Shown here piece by piece: positions 24,940-32,387 of a DNA stretch of 64,000 nucleotides. The notes under the pieces were generated by a model. That model was not told the origin of the DNA, did no database searches, and saw only the letters and a program-made list of their open reading frames with translations. The DNA comes from Chitinophagaceae bacterium (GTDB lineage Bacteria; Bacteroidota; Bacteroidia; Chitinophagales; Chitinophagaceae). How positions within the stretch are numbered: the stretch's first letter is position 1; every line of letters begins with the position of its first letter. The position numbers were made by a program, and so were the translations under genes. Where the stretch lies: NCBI GenBank assembly GCA_025923075.1, contig JAICGN010000005.1:1-64000 (forward strand). The letters are read 5' to 3'.

Positions 24940-25170
24940 GACCGTAGTGAAGGAAATTTGTAACTGCCAGGTCTATCAGGAAAGTTAAAAGTGATCCTGA
25001 ATTTCGTAGACGAGCTAAGCTGTGTCGGGAGAAATAAGGCTGCAGGGTCAGCTGCCAAAAGTGAACTTAGATGTTTAGTTCGACTATTGATGCCTTGAAG
25101 AATAGGTGCGGATGGTTGGATAATTGCTAATGAATTTCCACCATCGAGGTCATTATTCAAACGAATTCAA
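24940..25170 (+). pseudogene. Possible decayed remnant of a small Bacteroidota protein
   Basis: The plus strand contains RSIRKVKSDPEFRR in one frame and, after a shift, VGRNKAAGSAAK followed by LRCLVRLLMP. These resemble consecutive parts of a common Bacteroidota small-protein family (pattern RxKxDPxFxRTRENxxEFGRAxxAGKxLR). Stops and frame changes mean nothing intact remains. The minus strand has a 78-codon frame over the same bases that I do not credit. The rest of 24810-25266 shows nothing else but a terminator. Confidence 0.25.
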
Positions 25171-25222
25171 AAAAACCGATGGGAACAAATCCCCGATCAA
25201 TTGAACCCTGGTTTAAAAATGC

Positions 25223-25245
25223 GAGCAGACCGTTAAAGTCTGCTC
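25223..25245 (-). terminator. Terminator of the 25267 gene
   Basis: GAGCAGAC and GTCTGCTC form a perfect 8-bp stem. On the minus strand it is followed by GCATTTTTAAACC. It lies 21 bp past the stop of 25267-25527. Confidence 0.75.
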
Positions 25246-25266
25246 ACATATATAACGATCCTCAGG

Positions 25267-25527
25267 TTAATCTTTTATTACTGTAGTTCGCGTTTCGCTG
25301 GTGCTGGAGTTACCACGCATAAGTGCAACAAGAATGATAATAAACACCGCTCCTCCTGCTACCCATACCCATGGAGACGTATACCATTCTGTTGTCTTAG
25401 TTGTGCTGGTGGTAGTTTTGGTAGTTACACTTTGATCGCCTTCCTGCGCCCAAAGCACTACCTGAAGACAAGTAAATACGAAGGCGAGGAAAAATCGATA
25501 TCCCCAGCTAAGGCTTATCTTTTTCAT
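25267..25527 (-). CDS. Signal-peptide/single-TM protein, paralogue 1
   Basis: 86 residues: signal peptide (FFLAFVFTCLQVVLWAQ), a Thr-rich linker (TTKTTTSTTKTT), then EWYTSPWVWVAGGAVFIIILVALMRG as a C-terminal TM helix and a short tail. The frame extends 24 codons upstream to 25599, but the ATG at 25525-25527 begins MKKISLSWGYRFF like its paralogue at 29571-29792. A TGGCCTGATTCTTAT box at 25570-25584 would place the transcript start inside the longer frame. Function unknown; possibly a periplasmic tether in the inner membrane. Confidence 0.72.
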   Translation of the reverse strand: MKKISLSWGYRFFLAFVFTCLQVVLWAQEGDQSVTTKTTTSTTKTTEWYTSPWVWVAGGAVFIIILVALMRGNSSTSETRTTVIKD

Positions 25528-25569
25528 ATAAATTCTTTTAATTAAAAAATAATTGCCATTATAACACTG

Positions 25570-25584
25570 ATAAGAATCAGGCCA
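25570..25584 (-). promoter_or_regulatory. TGGC-box before paralogue 1
   Basis: TGGCCTGATTCTTAT on the minus strand, 43 bp before the ATG at 25527. It shares TGGCCTGAT with the box before the LEA-type gene (31112). Confidence 0.35.
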
Positions 25585-25718
25585 AAATTTTTTAAGCAAT
25601 TAATCGTTAATCACAAGCTTCCCGGGGGGAATTGTTTCTACAATTTCACGATTTATTCCAGCTTCAGTACCTTCCAAATTTTAAAAAGCCACCATACTTT
25701 TGAATCGGCCAGACAATC

Positions 25719-26111
25719 ATGCAAGCAACCTCCATCAAAATCAAATCACTTGTTCAGCTCTATGAGCTTTTACCCGAGAATGAAAGGGTCATTACTGATG
25801 TCTTAAGGCAGATCGTAAAAGAGAATCTACCTGCTGGATGCAAAGAAAAAATAGCTTACAACGTTCCTTTCTTTTATGGTAAAAAAGGCATTTGCATAAT
25901 CTGGCCGGCAACTATTCCACGAGGCGGAATTAAGAGGGGTGTTCTATTCGGACTTTGGCACGGAAACAAATTGCAGGACACAGAGAACTATCTTATTCGG
26001 GGGACCAACAGGCAGGTATTTTATAAAATATTTTATTCCGCCGAAGAAATTGACTGCGGAGCCATAATCAAACTTTTAAAAGAGGCAGTAAAGATTGATG
26101 GGGTAAAATAA
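25719..26111 (+). CDS. DUF1801 family protein
   Basis: 130 residues, cytoplasmic. Matches DUF1801/YdhG-like alpha+beta proteins, structurally close to the frataxin-like fold: SLVQLYELLPENERVITDVLRQIVKENLPAGCKEKIAYNVPFFYGKKGICIIWPA and the C-terminal SAEEIDCGAIIKLLKEAVKID. The family is widespread in Bacteroidota with no settled function; iron or small-molecule handling has been proposed. Single gene, convergent with the small membrane gene at 26138. Confidence 0.85.
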   Translation: MQATSIKIKSLVQLYELLPENERVITDVLRQIVKENLPAGCKEKIAYNVPFFYGKKGICIIWPATIPRGGIKRGVLFGLWHGNKLQDTENYLIRGTNRQVFYKIFYSAEEIDCGAIIKLLKEAVKIDGVK

Positions 26112-26137
26112 AATTTATATTCAAACCAAAATAAGGC

Positions 26138-26314
26138 TCAATGCAGTTGTGATCTGTTATCAATATCCGCATCCCCTTCTTCATTCTTTGATTTGGGATA
26201 ATCATTTTTCATCTGGTCAATAACTTCCCTTTTATCTTTTTGATTCCTTATTACAAGAAGAATTATGAATAGAATCGCTGTGATTCCAACAAAAATTAAA
26301 ACCGGCAAATTCAT
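26138..26314 (-). CDS. 58-residue single-TM protein
   Basis: Short minus-strand gene: MNLPVLIFVGITAILFII is an N-terminal TM helix, followed by a charged cytoplasmic tail (RNQKDKREVIDQMKNDYPKSKNEEGD). Ends at TGA 26138-26140, just after the convergent DUF1801 gene. The TM-plus-charged-tail pattern is typical of small Bacteroidota membrane proteins. Function unknown. Confidence 0.6.
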   Translation of the reverse strand: MNLPVLIFVGITAILFIILLVIRNQKDKREVIDQMKNDYPKSKNEEGDADIDNRSQLH

Positions 26315-26442
26315 ATCTAAATTTATGATTAAATCTACATGTATTTTTTGCAGGATCTATTAAGGCATTAGCATTGCCCTACTAAAAACACACTAATTTT
26401 TGAAATATTGAACAACCTTAATCCTAGTACGGCTTAGAAAAA

Positions 26443-26527
26443 TTGCGACGAGTGCATTGCCCTGGGTACCATAACAGAAGCTAAGCCCGGGTCAGGGGCA
26501 GGCAGCTATGAGCACAGCCCCTCGCAA
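26443..26527 (+). ncRNA. Candidate structured RNA
   Basis: A GC-rich 85-nt island in AT-rich intergenic DNA. Outer stem TTGCGA (26443-26448) / TCGCAA (26522-26527), inner stem GTGC (26452-26455) / GCAC (26512-26515), and a further stem CCTGGG / CCCGGG (26461-26466 / 26486-26491) fit a nested fold. No coding frame explains it. GGTCAGG recalls signal-recognition-particle RNA, but the GGAA tetraloop and AGCAG bulge are missing. Class unknown. Strand uncertain; the plus strand leads to the 26742 gene. Confidence 0.35.
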
Positions 26528-26675
26528 ATTCATTGCTCCCGCCAAACCATAAAACTCTTGGTCGTCAACTCTACTTCGATTAATGTTCCAACAAAAATAC
26601 ACGTTATCCCTGATTTCTGCCGTTCGTAACCAAAGTGATTACAGGTCGATCAAACTTTTCCACTAATTATGCCGA

Positions 26676-26690
26676 TGGCATTATTTTTTC
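26676..26690 (+). promoter_or_regulatory. TGGCAT box before the 26742 gene
   Basis: TGGCATTATTTTTTC: -24 GG and, ten bases on, TC instead of GC. It lies 52 bp before the ATG. Confidence 0.45.
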
Positions 26691-26741
26691 TGCTACTCGT
26701 GTCTTACCATTTTATTATTATTCACTTAAAATTTCACTTGT

Positions 26742-27107
26742 ATGAAAAAGTTATTGTTATTAATGATGGGCGTTGCCTTTGTAGGTACAGCTGCGATGGC
26801 GCAATTAGAACAAAAAGATTACAAAAAGGAAAAGGCAGAATGGGAGAACAAGATCAAAGAGGAGTTAAAATTGAGTGCTGACCAGTTAGTTAAATACGAT
26901 GCTCTTACCAAAGAGTATGATGACAAGTTTTCTGCTATTGCACAAGACGCTAACCTAAGTAAAGATGCACAGAAGGAAAAGAAGATGAGCTTGAAAAAAG
27001 AAAAAGAAGCAAAACTTTTTGAATTTCTTACTCCTGAGCAACAAACACGCTACAAAGAATTAATTGAAAAGAAGAAAAAGGAAATGGAGAAACCGGCAAA
27101 CGGTTGA
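26742..27107 (+). CDS. Secreted Spy/LTxxQ-like helical protein
   Basis: 121 residues with signal peptide (LLLLMMGVAFVGTAAMAQ) and a long, Lys/Glu-rich helical mature part. ELKLSADQLVKYDALTKEYDDKF and LFEFLTPEQQTRYKELIEKKKKEMEK are reminiscent of the LTxxQ motifs of Spy/CpxP periplasmic chaperones. A stress-related periplasmic role is therefore plausible but not proved. A TGGCAT box precedes and an 11-bp perfect stem terminator follows. Confidence 0.72.
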   Translation: MKKLLLLMMGVAFVGTAAMAQLEQKDYKKEKAEWENKIKEELKLSADQLVKYDALTKEYDDKFSAIAQDANLSKDAQKEKKMSLKKEKEAKLFEFLTPEQQTRYKELIEKKKKEMEKPANG

Positions 27108-27134
27108 CCTTAGTGATTTTAGCCAGATTAATAT

Positions 27135-27166
27135 GAATTGCCCCAGCCCTCAGGTTGGGGCAATTC
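27135..27166 (+). terminator. Terminator hairpin
   Basis: GAATTGCCCCA / TGGGGCAATTC, a perfect 11-bp stem with a 10-base loop, 27 bp after the stop of 26742-27107. The trailing T-tract is short. Confidence 0.75.
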
Positions 27167-27203
27167 ATTTACCTTCAATCAACAATTTTAATCTGTATAG
27201 TTT

Positions 27204-27631
27204 ATGCAGATCATGGTCAGAGAAATGCTTATCAAAGATGCCGAAGCAGTTAATTTACTTTCTGCACAACTGGTTATACCCTGTCTCCTGAACAAACTTT
27301 TAAAAATATTAAAGCTGTCTTAAGCAGCAAGAAACCCATTGCTTTCGTAGCATTGCATGAAAACAAAATTGTTGGATGGATCCGCGCTGCAGACAACTAT
27401 GATAGAAGTAATGCCTCATTGTGAGATCAACGGGTGGTAACTGACGAACGATACAGAGGGAAAGGTGTTGGAAGATTGCTGATTGAAAAGGTAAAACAAT
27501 GGGCAAGAGAAAATGGTAATAAAGTATTGAGTCTTCATTGCAACCTGACGAGAACAGCCGCACATCTATTTTACGAACATATCGGTTTTACGGCCATCAA
27601 AGAACAAAAATATTTTACGATTGAAATTTGA
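27204..27631 (+). pseudogene. GNAT acetyltransferase pseudogene
   Basis: A GNAT N-acetyltransferase is recognisable across two frames. The first part reads IKDAEAVNLLSAQL. After loss of one G at about 27272 it continues as YTLSPEQTFKNIKAVLSSKK. Then an in-frame TGA (27422-27424) interrupts before VVTDERYRGKGVGRLLIEK (acetyl-CoA-binding motif) and LFYEHIGFTAIKEQKYF. Two lesions, one frameshift and one nonsense codon, indicate a true pseudogene, although sequencing error at the first cannot be excluded. Confidence 0.8.
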
Positions 27632-27644
27632 CCCTGCAAAAAAA

Positions 27645-27685
27645 CCCAGCCTTTCCTTTAACTTGACAACATCGGAAAGGCCGGG
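27645..27685. terminator. Bidirectional terminator
   Basis: CCCaGCCTTTCC pairs with GGAAAGGCcGGG across a 17-base loop. A-rich on the left and moderately T-rich on the right, it serves the convergent GNAT pseudogene and DUF4476 gene. Confidence 0.65.
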
Positions 27686-27714
27686 CATTTGAAAACAGCG
27701 TTTCAAACTACATC

Positions 27715-29343
27715 TTACCTATTGTAAGAATAAGTATTCACAAAAGTTGATAATTCGTTCTTGCTTGATTGACTTGTCAACACTTCATACATCAGGTTGA
27801 AATTTTGAGGATCGGTAATATTACCATAAGCCGATTTTGCTAATTGTAATCTGTTACTTTCAGAGCTCACCAGCTGAATTAATTGTTTTGCCTGAGCAAC
27901 GGTGAAATAATAACTATCATTATCAAAAATTTCGGTAAGCTCGGACATTTTTGCACCAAATCCCCATGTGTTTTTAACGTTATTGTATAAAGTATTAAAA
28001 CTGGTGCTCGACATTGGTGTTCTGTTGGTGTAAGCCGGAGTTGTAGACCCTGGAGTCGTATTTTGATAATCCCTTACATATACTTCCAGTTCATTCCTGC
28101 TGGTGGTGCTTGAAAACACATCATATAATTGATTGAAATTAACCTGGTCAACAATGTTGTCGTATGATGCTTTAGCAAGCTCAAGCCTGTTACTTTCGGA
28201 ACTTACTAATTGGATAAGCTGTCGCGCCTGAGCTACGGTGAAATAATAATTTTCGTTTGCAAATACATTTTGCAGGGCTGACATTTTTGCGCCAAGACCA
28301 AAACGATTTTGAATGTCCCTGTACAGCACATTATAATCATCATCTTTCATCGCAATCCTTGTATAAACGGGATTGCTATCATCGTAAGTACTTACAAAGG
28401 TGCTTAGCTCATTTCTGTTTGCTTGACTATTAAGGAGAGCAGACATCTGTGAAAAATTATTTCTGTCGATAATACTTCTGTAAGAAATTTTAGCCAGGTA
28501 AAGCCTGTTTGGTTCATCCGGAACTAACAGAATCAATCGCCGGGCTTGTGACACCGTGAAAAAATTATTGGTGTTGGCAAAAGCGTTGTAGATATATGAC
28601 ACTCTTGAATTGACTGTTGATTGCCGTTTTGCGGTTTTGTAAAGCGTATTAAACGCTGCATTGGTCATCGCTGTTGATGAACTTCCTGCATTATATGTGC
28701 TTACATAGTCTGCTAGTTGGTCTCTGTACGACTGGCTGTTGAATACATCATACATCTGCGTAAAATTAACGGGATCGGTAATACCGCGATATGCTGCTTT
28801 TGCGAGGGTGAAACGGTTACTTTGATTGTTGATCAGCTGTATCAACTGTTTGGCCTGCGCTGTTGTAAAATAATTACTCTTATTTGCAAATGCATCGCTA
28901 ACTAATGTCACCTTGTTAGAATTCCTCCATTGGCTTCGAACGCTGTTATAAAGGGTATTAAAATCAGCAGCGCTCATTGGAGTTGCATATTCGGCAATAT
29001 TATTATCCGCGCGCCATTTAATTTCTTTTGATTGTACGCTGCCATTTGCAGTTATCGTGATTTGCAGATCGTAGCCGTTCCTTATCGTGAATACTGTCGA
29101 TGAGGGGTTGACTTCATTGATACGCCTTATCTGCAATGTATGTTGTCCCGACTGAAGGTTTGAAACAACTATTGGCGTATTGGTATTCGTATTGTAATCA
29201 TTGCTCACTACATACTCCTTGCCGTCAATAATAATAGCTTCATTGTTATTTCCTCTAACGTTAATTGTTACAGTACTTACAGTCTGGCTGATCACCGACG
29301 TTGTTATTATACAACTGACGAGGAAAAGGGATATCGTTTTCAT
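27715..29343 (-). CDS. Secreted DUF4476 four-repeat protein
   Basis: 542 residues: signal peptide (LFLVSCIITTSVISQ), an N-terminal beta-sandwich (about 25-125) and four tandem DUF4476 units of roughly 95-105 residues. Each unit runs from an xxFNTLYxxV start to an NYFTxAQAxQLIQLxxxESNR helix and an NFxxxYDVxxS(x)xSRxEL end. DUF4476 is a Bacteroidota family of unknown function, perhaps protein-binding. The open frame continues to 29472, but signal peptide, paralogue pattern and the TGGCAT box at 29389-29403 all favour the ATG at 29341-29343. Confidence 0.82.
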   Translation of the reverse strand: MKTISLFLVSCIITTSVISQTVSTVTINVRGNNNEAIIIDGKEYVVSNDYNTNTNTPIVVSNLQSGQHTLQIRRINEVNPSSTVFTIRNGYDLQITITANGSVQSKEIKWRADNNIAEYATPMSAADFNTLYNSVRSQWRNSNKVTLVSDAFANKSNYFTTAQAKQLIQLINNQSNRFTLAKAAYRGITDPVNFTQMYDVFNSQSYRDQLADYVSTYNAGSSSTAMTNAAFNTLYKTAKRQSTVNSRVSYIYNAFANTNNFFTVSQARRLILLVPDEPNRLYLAKISYRSIIDRNNFSQMSALLNSQANRNELSTFVSTYDDSNPVYTRIAMKDDDYNVLYRDIQNRFGLGAKMSALQNVFANENYYFTVAQARQLIQLVSSESNRLELAKASYDNIVDQVNFNQLYDVFSSTTSRNELEVYVRDYQNTTPGSTTPAYTNRTPMSSTSFNTLYNNVKNTWGFGAKMSELTEIFDNDSYYFTVAQAKQLIQLVSSESNRLQLAKSAYGNITDPQNFNLMYEVLTSQSSKNELSTFVNTYSYNR

Positions 29344-29388
29344 AATATTATTAGTTTTATTGATAGTGTAGTTTTGTTTATAGTTTAT

Positions 29389-29403
29389 GAAAGACAAATG
29401 CCA
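29389..29403 (-). promoter_or_regulatory. TGGCAT box of the DUF4476 gene
   Basis: TGGCATTTGTCTTTC on the minus strand, 46 bp before the chosen ATG. It lies inside the longer reading frame, so it decides for the shorter protein. Confidence 0.45.
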
Positions 29404-29523
29404 TACCAATAAGACAACACGCAGAAATACGACGCAAATGGTAGAACAAGGAGTGTAGCGTTTTCGCCCCATTTGTTTTTTCTTGTTGTTCGATGTCTGG
29501 ATGTTATTGCATCAAAAAAAGAA

Positions 29524-29543
29524 AACCGGACAAAAATCCGGCT
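29524..29543 (-). terminator. Terminator of the 29571 gene
   Basis: CCGGA / TCCGG stem with an A-rich loop. On the minus strand it is followed by TTTTCTTTTTTT. It lies 28 bp after the stop codon. Confidence 0.7.
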
Positions 29544-29570
29544 TTCGGTATATCCACCTCAACGCTATAA

Positions 29571-29792
29571 CTACGCACTTTTCTTTTCACCACCTCGAAG
29601 CAATGCTACTAATAATAGAATGAATACTGCACCTCCAATTACCCATACAATAGGGTTTTGATACCATTCATTTTCTTTCTTCACACTTATATCAACATCA
29701 ACGCCTTTTTCCTGGGCAAATGTCAGTACGCTGAAGAAGCATAAAAATGTAAATGTTGTGAATCGTAGCCATAACCCGCTGATCTTTTTCAT
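29571..29792 (-). CDS. Signal-peptide/single-TM protein, paralogue 2
   Basis: 73 residues: MKKISGLWLRF, signal peptide ending SVLTFAQ, a short linker (EKGVDVDISVKKE), then EWYQNPIVWVIGGAVFILLLVALLRGG as a C-terminal TM helix. Same layout as 25267-25527 (EWYTSPWVWVAGGAVFIIILVALMRG), so the two are paralogues 4 kb apart. A textbook sigma-54-like promoter, TGGCATCTTTTTTGC, lies about 108 bp upstream of the ATG. Function unknown. Confidence 0.72.
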   Translation of the reverse strand: MKKISGLWLRFTTFTFLCFFSVLTFAQEKGVDVDISVKKENEWYQNPIVWVIGGAVFILLLVALLRGGEKKSA

Positions 29793-29899
29793 ACATAGAT
29801 GGTTTTAGTAGTTAAAAAAATATTTACGTTAATGAACGGGAGCATTAACACAGTTATCTTTCACCATCATAACATTGATGCTCCCCATAACGGTGGTTG

Positions 29900-29914
29900 G
29901 CAAAAAAGATGCCA
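29900..29914 (-). promoter_or_regulatory. Sigma-54 promoter match before paralogue 2
   Basis: TGGCATCTTTTTTGC on the minus strand fits TGGCAyN5TTGC completely: GG and GC separated by ten bases. It is the best -24/-12 match in the window and overlaps the divergent region of the 29970 gene. Confidence 0.6.
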
Positions 29915-29933
29915 TTGAAAATTTTATTTAATC

Positions 29934-29948
29934 TGGCATGTATTTTTC
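29934..29948 (+). promoter_or_regulatory. TGGCAT box before the 29970 gene
   Basis: TGGCATGTATTTTTC, with TC in place of the -12 GC, 22 bp before the ATG. It is divergent from the sigma-54-like promoter at 29900-29914. Confidence 0.45.
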
Positions 29949-29969
29949 AACAATAGAAAAAACACCCTT

Positions 29970-30260
29970 ATGGCTAAATCTGTGAATAAACCTTCTTTAA
30001 GTGGGGAAGGGAAAAAAGGAAGAAACAACAAACAAAAATCAATTTCACAAGGTAAAACTGCGAAAGAGATAGTAAAAAGACACTTAAGTGATGAGAATGA
30101 CAAAATAACCGAGGATGATCTAAAACATTTAAAAATAGATCTGACAATACCGAAAGACAAAGCCCATCAGCCATTAAAGATTAAGAAGAGAAAAGATAGG
30201 CCAAAAGATGAAGAGAAGGATAAATCGACACTAACTCCCTGGGATGTGATTGGTGAATGA
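29970..30260 (+). CDS. Lysine-rich small hypothetical protein
   Basis: 96 residues, very basic (KPSLSGEGKKGRNNKQKSIS, PLKIKKRKDRPKDEEKDKS), no signal peptide, probably largely disordered with one short acidic stretch (DENDKITEDDLKHLKID). Ends TPWDVIGE, a tail I recall from small Bacteroidota proteins without a function. Could bind nucleic acid, but nothing in the sequence proves it. Preceded by a TGGCAT box. Confidence 0.65.
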   Translation: MAKSVNKPSLSGEGKKGRNNKQKSISQGKTAKEIVKRHLSDENDKITEDDLKHLKIDLTIPKDKAHQPLKIKKRKDRPKDEEKDKSTLTPWDVIGE

Positions 30261-30351
30261 TCAGGAGTTTATTGAAGGCCTATATTCATTAATGTTTCAT
30301 TCATCAGCAGGTGCCAAGGTTATTCATGAGATTTTCAAGAGAGCACTAATA

Positions 30352-31023
30352 TCAAACTAATTGTGATGCATTGTCTGGCGGCCTTTTCTTTATTAACACG
30401 ATTATTCTAAGAAGTTGGTAAATGATAAAACCAAAGCATGCCCCCATTGTATTTAAGATCACATCATCGATATCGGTGCTGCGGTAACTGGTAGCAAGTT
30501 GAATCACCTCAATTCCTACTGAAACAAGGAAAGATATCAATAACACAGCAAAGAAACCAGAAAGTCGCCGGAGCCTTCTAAGCAACAATGGTAGGTATAT
30601 GCCAAGCGGAAAAAGCATAACAAAATTTCCGATCACTTGTTTATCAAAAGTGTTATATATACCGATGGTTTTAAAAGCAATAAAATTTACATGATCATTT
30701 GTAGCTACACGATGATTCATTTTATCCCACCAGCCATGCGAAGACACTTCTTTAAAAAGTATAAAATATCCAGTGAGCTGGAGTACGGCAAAAACATAAA
30801 CAAAAAAGCTTGATTGTACCAATACCTGTAAAAAGTTGTTTTGGTTCTTTTGTATCGTTACAAATATGATCCATGCATAAAATATAAGAATACACAGCAC
30901 CAGGCCCGCTGTTCTTTTAAAACTGGCTTCTTCATAGTCTCTATGGTACAGCACAGGGAGATACGCCAGGCTTACAATTATAACCGGCAGGACAACAACC
31001 AATTTTTTTAACCAGGTTTTCAT
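30352..31023 (-). CDS. VanZ family membrane protein
   Basis: 223 residues with about five TM helices and a VanZ-like core: the NFVMLFPLGIYLPLLLRRLR region, SFLVSVGIEVIQLATSYRSTDIDDVILNTMGACFGFIIYQL with the conserved RSTDIDDVILNTMG motif. VanZ-domain proteins are inner-membrane proteins linked to teicoplanin resistance in enterococci; in Bacteroidota the function is unknown, and resistance should not be inferred. Single gene, divergent from the LEA-type lipoprotein. Confidence 0.85.
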   Translation of the reverse strand: MKTWLKKLVVVLPVIIVSLAYLPVLYHRDYEEASFKRTAGLVLCILIFYAWIIFVTIQKNQNNFLQVLVQSSFFVYVFAVLQLTGYFILFKEVSSHGWWDKMNHRVATNDHVNFIAFKTIGIYNTFDKQVIGNFVMLFPLGIYLPLLLRRLRRLSGFFAVLLISFLVSVGIEVIQLATSYRSTDIDDVILNTMGACFGFIIYQLLRIIVLIKKRPPDNASQLV

Positions 31024-31111
31024 TAGCGGAGGCGGATGTAAAATAGCAAAATTCGAATAAGAATTTTAAAATGATGTTAAGAGTATCGATTCACAGAAGT
31101 TTAACGTAAAA

Positions 31112-31126
31112 TGGCCTGATAGTTCG
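31112..31126 (+). promoter_or_regulatory. TGGC-box before the LEA-type gene
   Basis: TGGCCTGATAGTTCG, related to TGGCATGATATTTCG before lipoprotein A; 45 bp before the ATG. Confidence 0.35.
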
Positions 31127-31170
31127 ATTATAATAACGTTTTATACTTATTAAATTTAAAATCAAACGTT

Positions 31171-31644
31171 ATGAAAAGATTAATACTCATTTTGGCTCCG
31201 GCCGCTTTTCTTTTTGGTTCATGTAAGTCAGACAATATACGAGATCCTGAATACCGCGAAATTCAGAATGTACGTATTATGGATGTTGGTCTGCTGCAAA
31301 CTACCGCAGGCCTTGATTTGGTTTATTATAATCCAAACGACTTTGGCGTTACGCTTAGCCAGGCAAGAGGAGATGTCTATATTGATAATATGTTTTTCGG
31401 CCGGTTTGGGATCAGTGATAAAGTCGCTGTTAGCAAACGCCGCGAATTCATAATTCCCGCGGTATTGAAAATGGATAATATCAGCGCTGTAAAAAATCAT
31501 CGTGAGATATTCAGAAAGAAACAGGCATTGATCAGGATTGAAGGATTTGCTACGGTGAGGAAGGCAGGTTTTAACAAAGATGTTCCAATTAAGTACGAAG
31601 GGATTCAGGACATAGAGCGTCTCCGTTCACTTGTCGCAAATTAA
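31171..31644 (+). CDS. LEA type 2 family lipoprotein
   Basis: 157 residues. Lipobox LFGSCKS (Cys about residue 17), then a late-embryogenesis-abundant type 2 (water stress/WHy-like) beta-sandwich: DVGLLQTTAGLDLVYYNPNDFGVTLSQARGDVYIDNMFFGRF. The YYNPNxFGVTL core is the family hallmark. These periplasmic lipoproteins are linked to desiccation or envelope stress in other organisms; here the role is inference. A TGGC-box lies upstream and a strong rho-independent terminator follows. Confidence 0.85.
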   Translation: MKRLILILAPAAFLFGSCKSDNIRDPEYREIQNVRIMDVGLLQTTAGLDLVYYNPNDFGVTLSQARGDVYIDNMFFGRFGISDKVAVSKRREFIIPAVLKMDNISAVKNHREIFRKKQALIRIEGFATVRKAGFNKDVPIKYEGIQDIERLRSLVAN

Positions 31645-31663
31645 TTTTCATCTGGAGTTTTTT

Positions 31664-31697
31664 AATAACCTGTGTCCATGACACGGGTTATTTTTTT
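31664..31697 (+). terminator. Rho-independent terminator
   Basis: AATAACCtGTGTC cat GACACgGGTTATT followed by a T-tract: a 13-position stem with one mismatch, 20 bp after the LEA-type gene. Confidence 0.9.
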
Positions 31698-31805
31698 ATC
31701 ACACCATCAATGATTTTCTCATTGTTAAAAGTCAATGATCATAAAGGATTAATTACTTGTTGCTTGAAATTCAATTAACGATTCCTTTAACAGTTATCAA
31801 ATCTC

Positions 31806-31820
31806 TGGCACCGTTTTTCT
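31806..31820 (+). promoter_or_regulatory. TGGCAC box before the glycine-zipper gene
   Basis: TGGCACCGTTTTTCT: perfect -24 half, -12 reads CT instead of GC. It lies 51 bp before the ATG at 31871. Confidence 0.45.
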
Positions 31821-31870
31821 ATATATAGGTTGTAATGAAAAATAATTTAATCATCTTAAAAAACTCAGTT

Positions 31871-32341
31871 ATGAAACAACCTTTACTAGTTATTGTTATT
31901 GCCATAGCTGCAGTAGCATCTGTAGCAGCAGTAGTCGGTATCAGCAGCAATTCTAAAATGAAAAAAGTTGATGCCGCAGAATTAGCACAATTCGAAACAT
32001 GGAAAGAAACAAAGGCATTAGAAGCCTTAGAAACGCAGAAGGCAAGTTATACTGCCCCAAAGACCGCAACCAGAAGTACAGCAGCAAAACGTACTGTAAA
32101 TTATCAGAGTCCTAAAATGGTTTCTGAAACACAAAACAGTGCTAAAACGGCAACCGCGAAGAAAGGCTGGAGCAAGGCTGCAAAAGCAACAGCGATCGGC
32201 GCTGGTGCTGGCGCAGTTCTTGGCGCCGTCATTCACAAACGTAATCGTGCAGTCGGTGCTGTTGTCGGTGGTGTTGTTGGCGGTGGTGGTGGCTATGTTA
32301 TTGGACGTAGTATGGATAAAAAAGATGGACGGGTGCAATAA
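31871..32341 (+). CDS. Glycine-zipper membrane protein
   Basis: 156 residues: N-terminal TM/signal anchor (LLVIVIAIAAVASVAAVVGI), an Ala/Thr/Lys-rich linker (about 30-100), then a C-terminal glycine-zipper region (AIGAGAGAVLGAVIHKRNRAVGAVVGGVVGGGGGYVIG) like YMGG/Gly-zipper_2 proteins that form membrane-spanning or oligomeric hairpins. A frame starting at 31835 exists, but the TGGCAC box at 31806-31820 would leave it almost leaderless, so the ATG at 31871 is preferred. Terminator follows. Confidence 0.72.
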   Translation: MKQPLLVIVIAIAAVASVAAVVGISSNSKMKKVDAAELAQFETWKETKALEALETQKASYTAPKTATRSTAAKRTVNYQSPKMVSETQNSAKTATAKKGWSKAAKATAIGAGAGAVLGAVIHKRNRAVGAVVGGVVGGGGGYVIGRSMDKKDGRVQ

Positions 32342-32361
32342 CAGCATAAAAGCTTAATGTG

Positions 32362-32387
32362 AAAGGGACTTACTAGTCCCTTTTTTT
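32362..32387 (+). terminator. Rho-independent terminator
   Basis: AAAGGGACT tact AGTCCCTTT followed by TTTT; perfect 9-bp stem 20 bp after the glycine-zipper gene. Confidence 0.9.

Noticed and set aside
24924-25160. 78-codon minus-strand frame
   Set aside because: Antisense to the possible decayed protein remnant on the plus strand; no domain, and no terminator or promoter fits it.
26443-26527. Signal recognition particle RNA or tRNA
   Set aside because: GGTCAGG is present but lies on the 3' side of a hairpin, and the GGAA tetraloop and AGCAG bulge are missing. No T-loop or anticodon arm for a tRNA.
30352-31023. Glycopeptide resistance gene
   Set aside because: VanZ-fold membrane proteins are widespread in Bacteroidota and no vanA/vanH/vanX-type genes are present.
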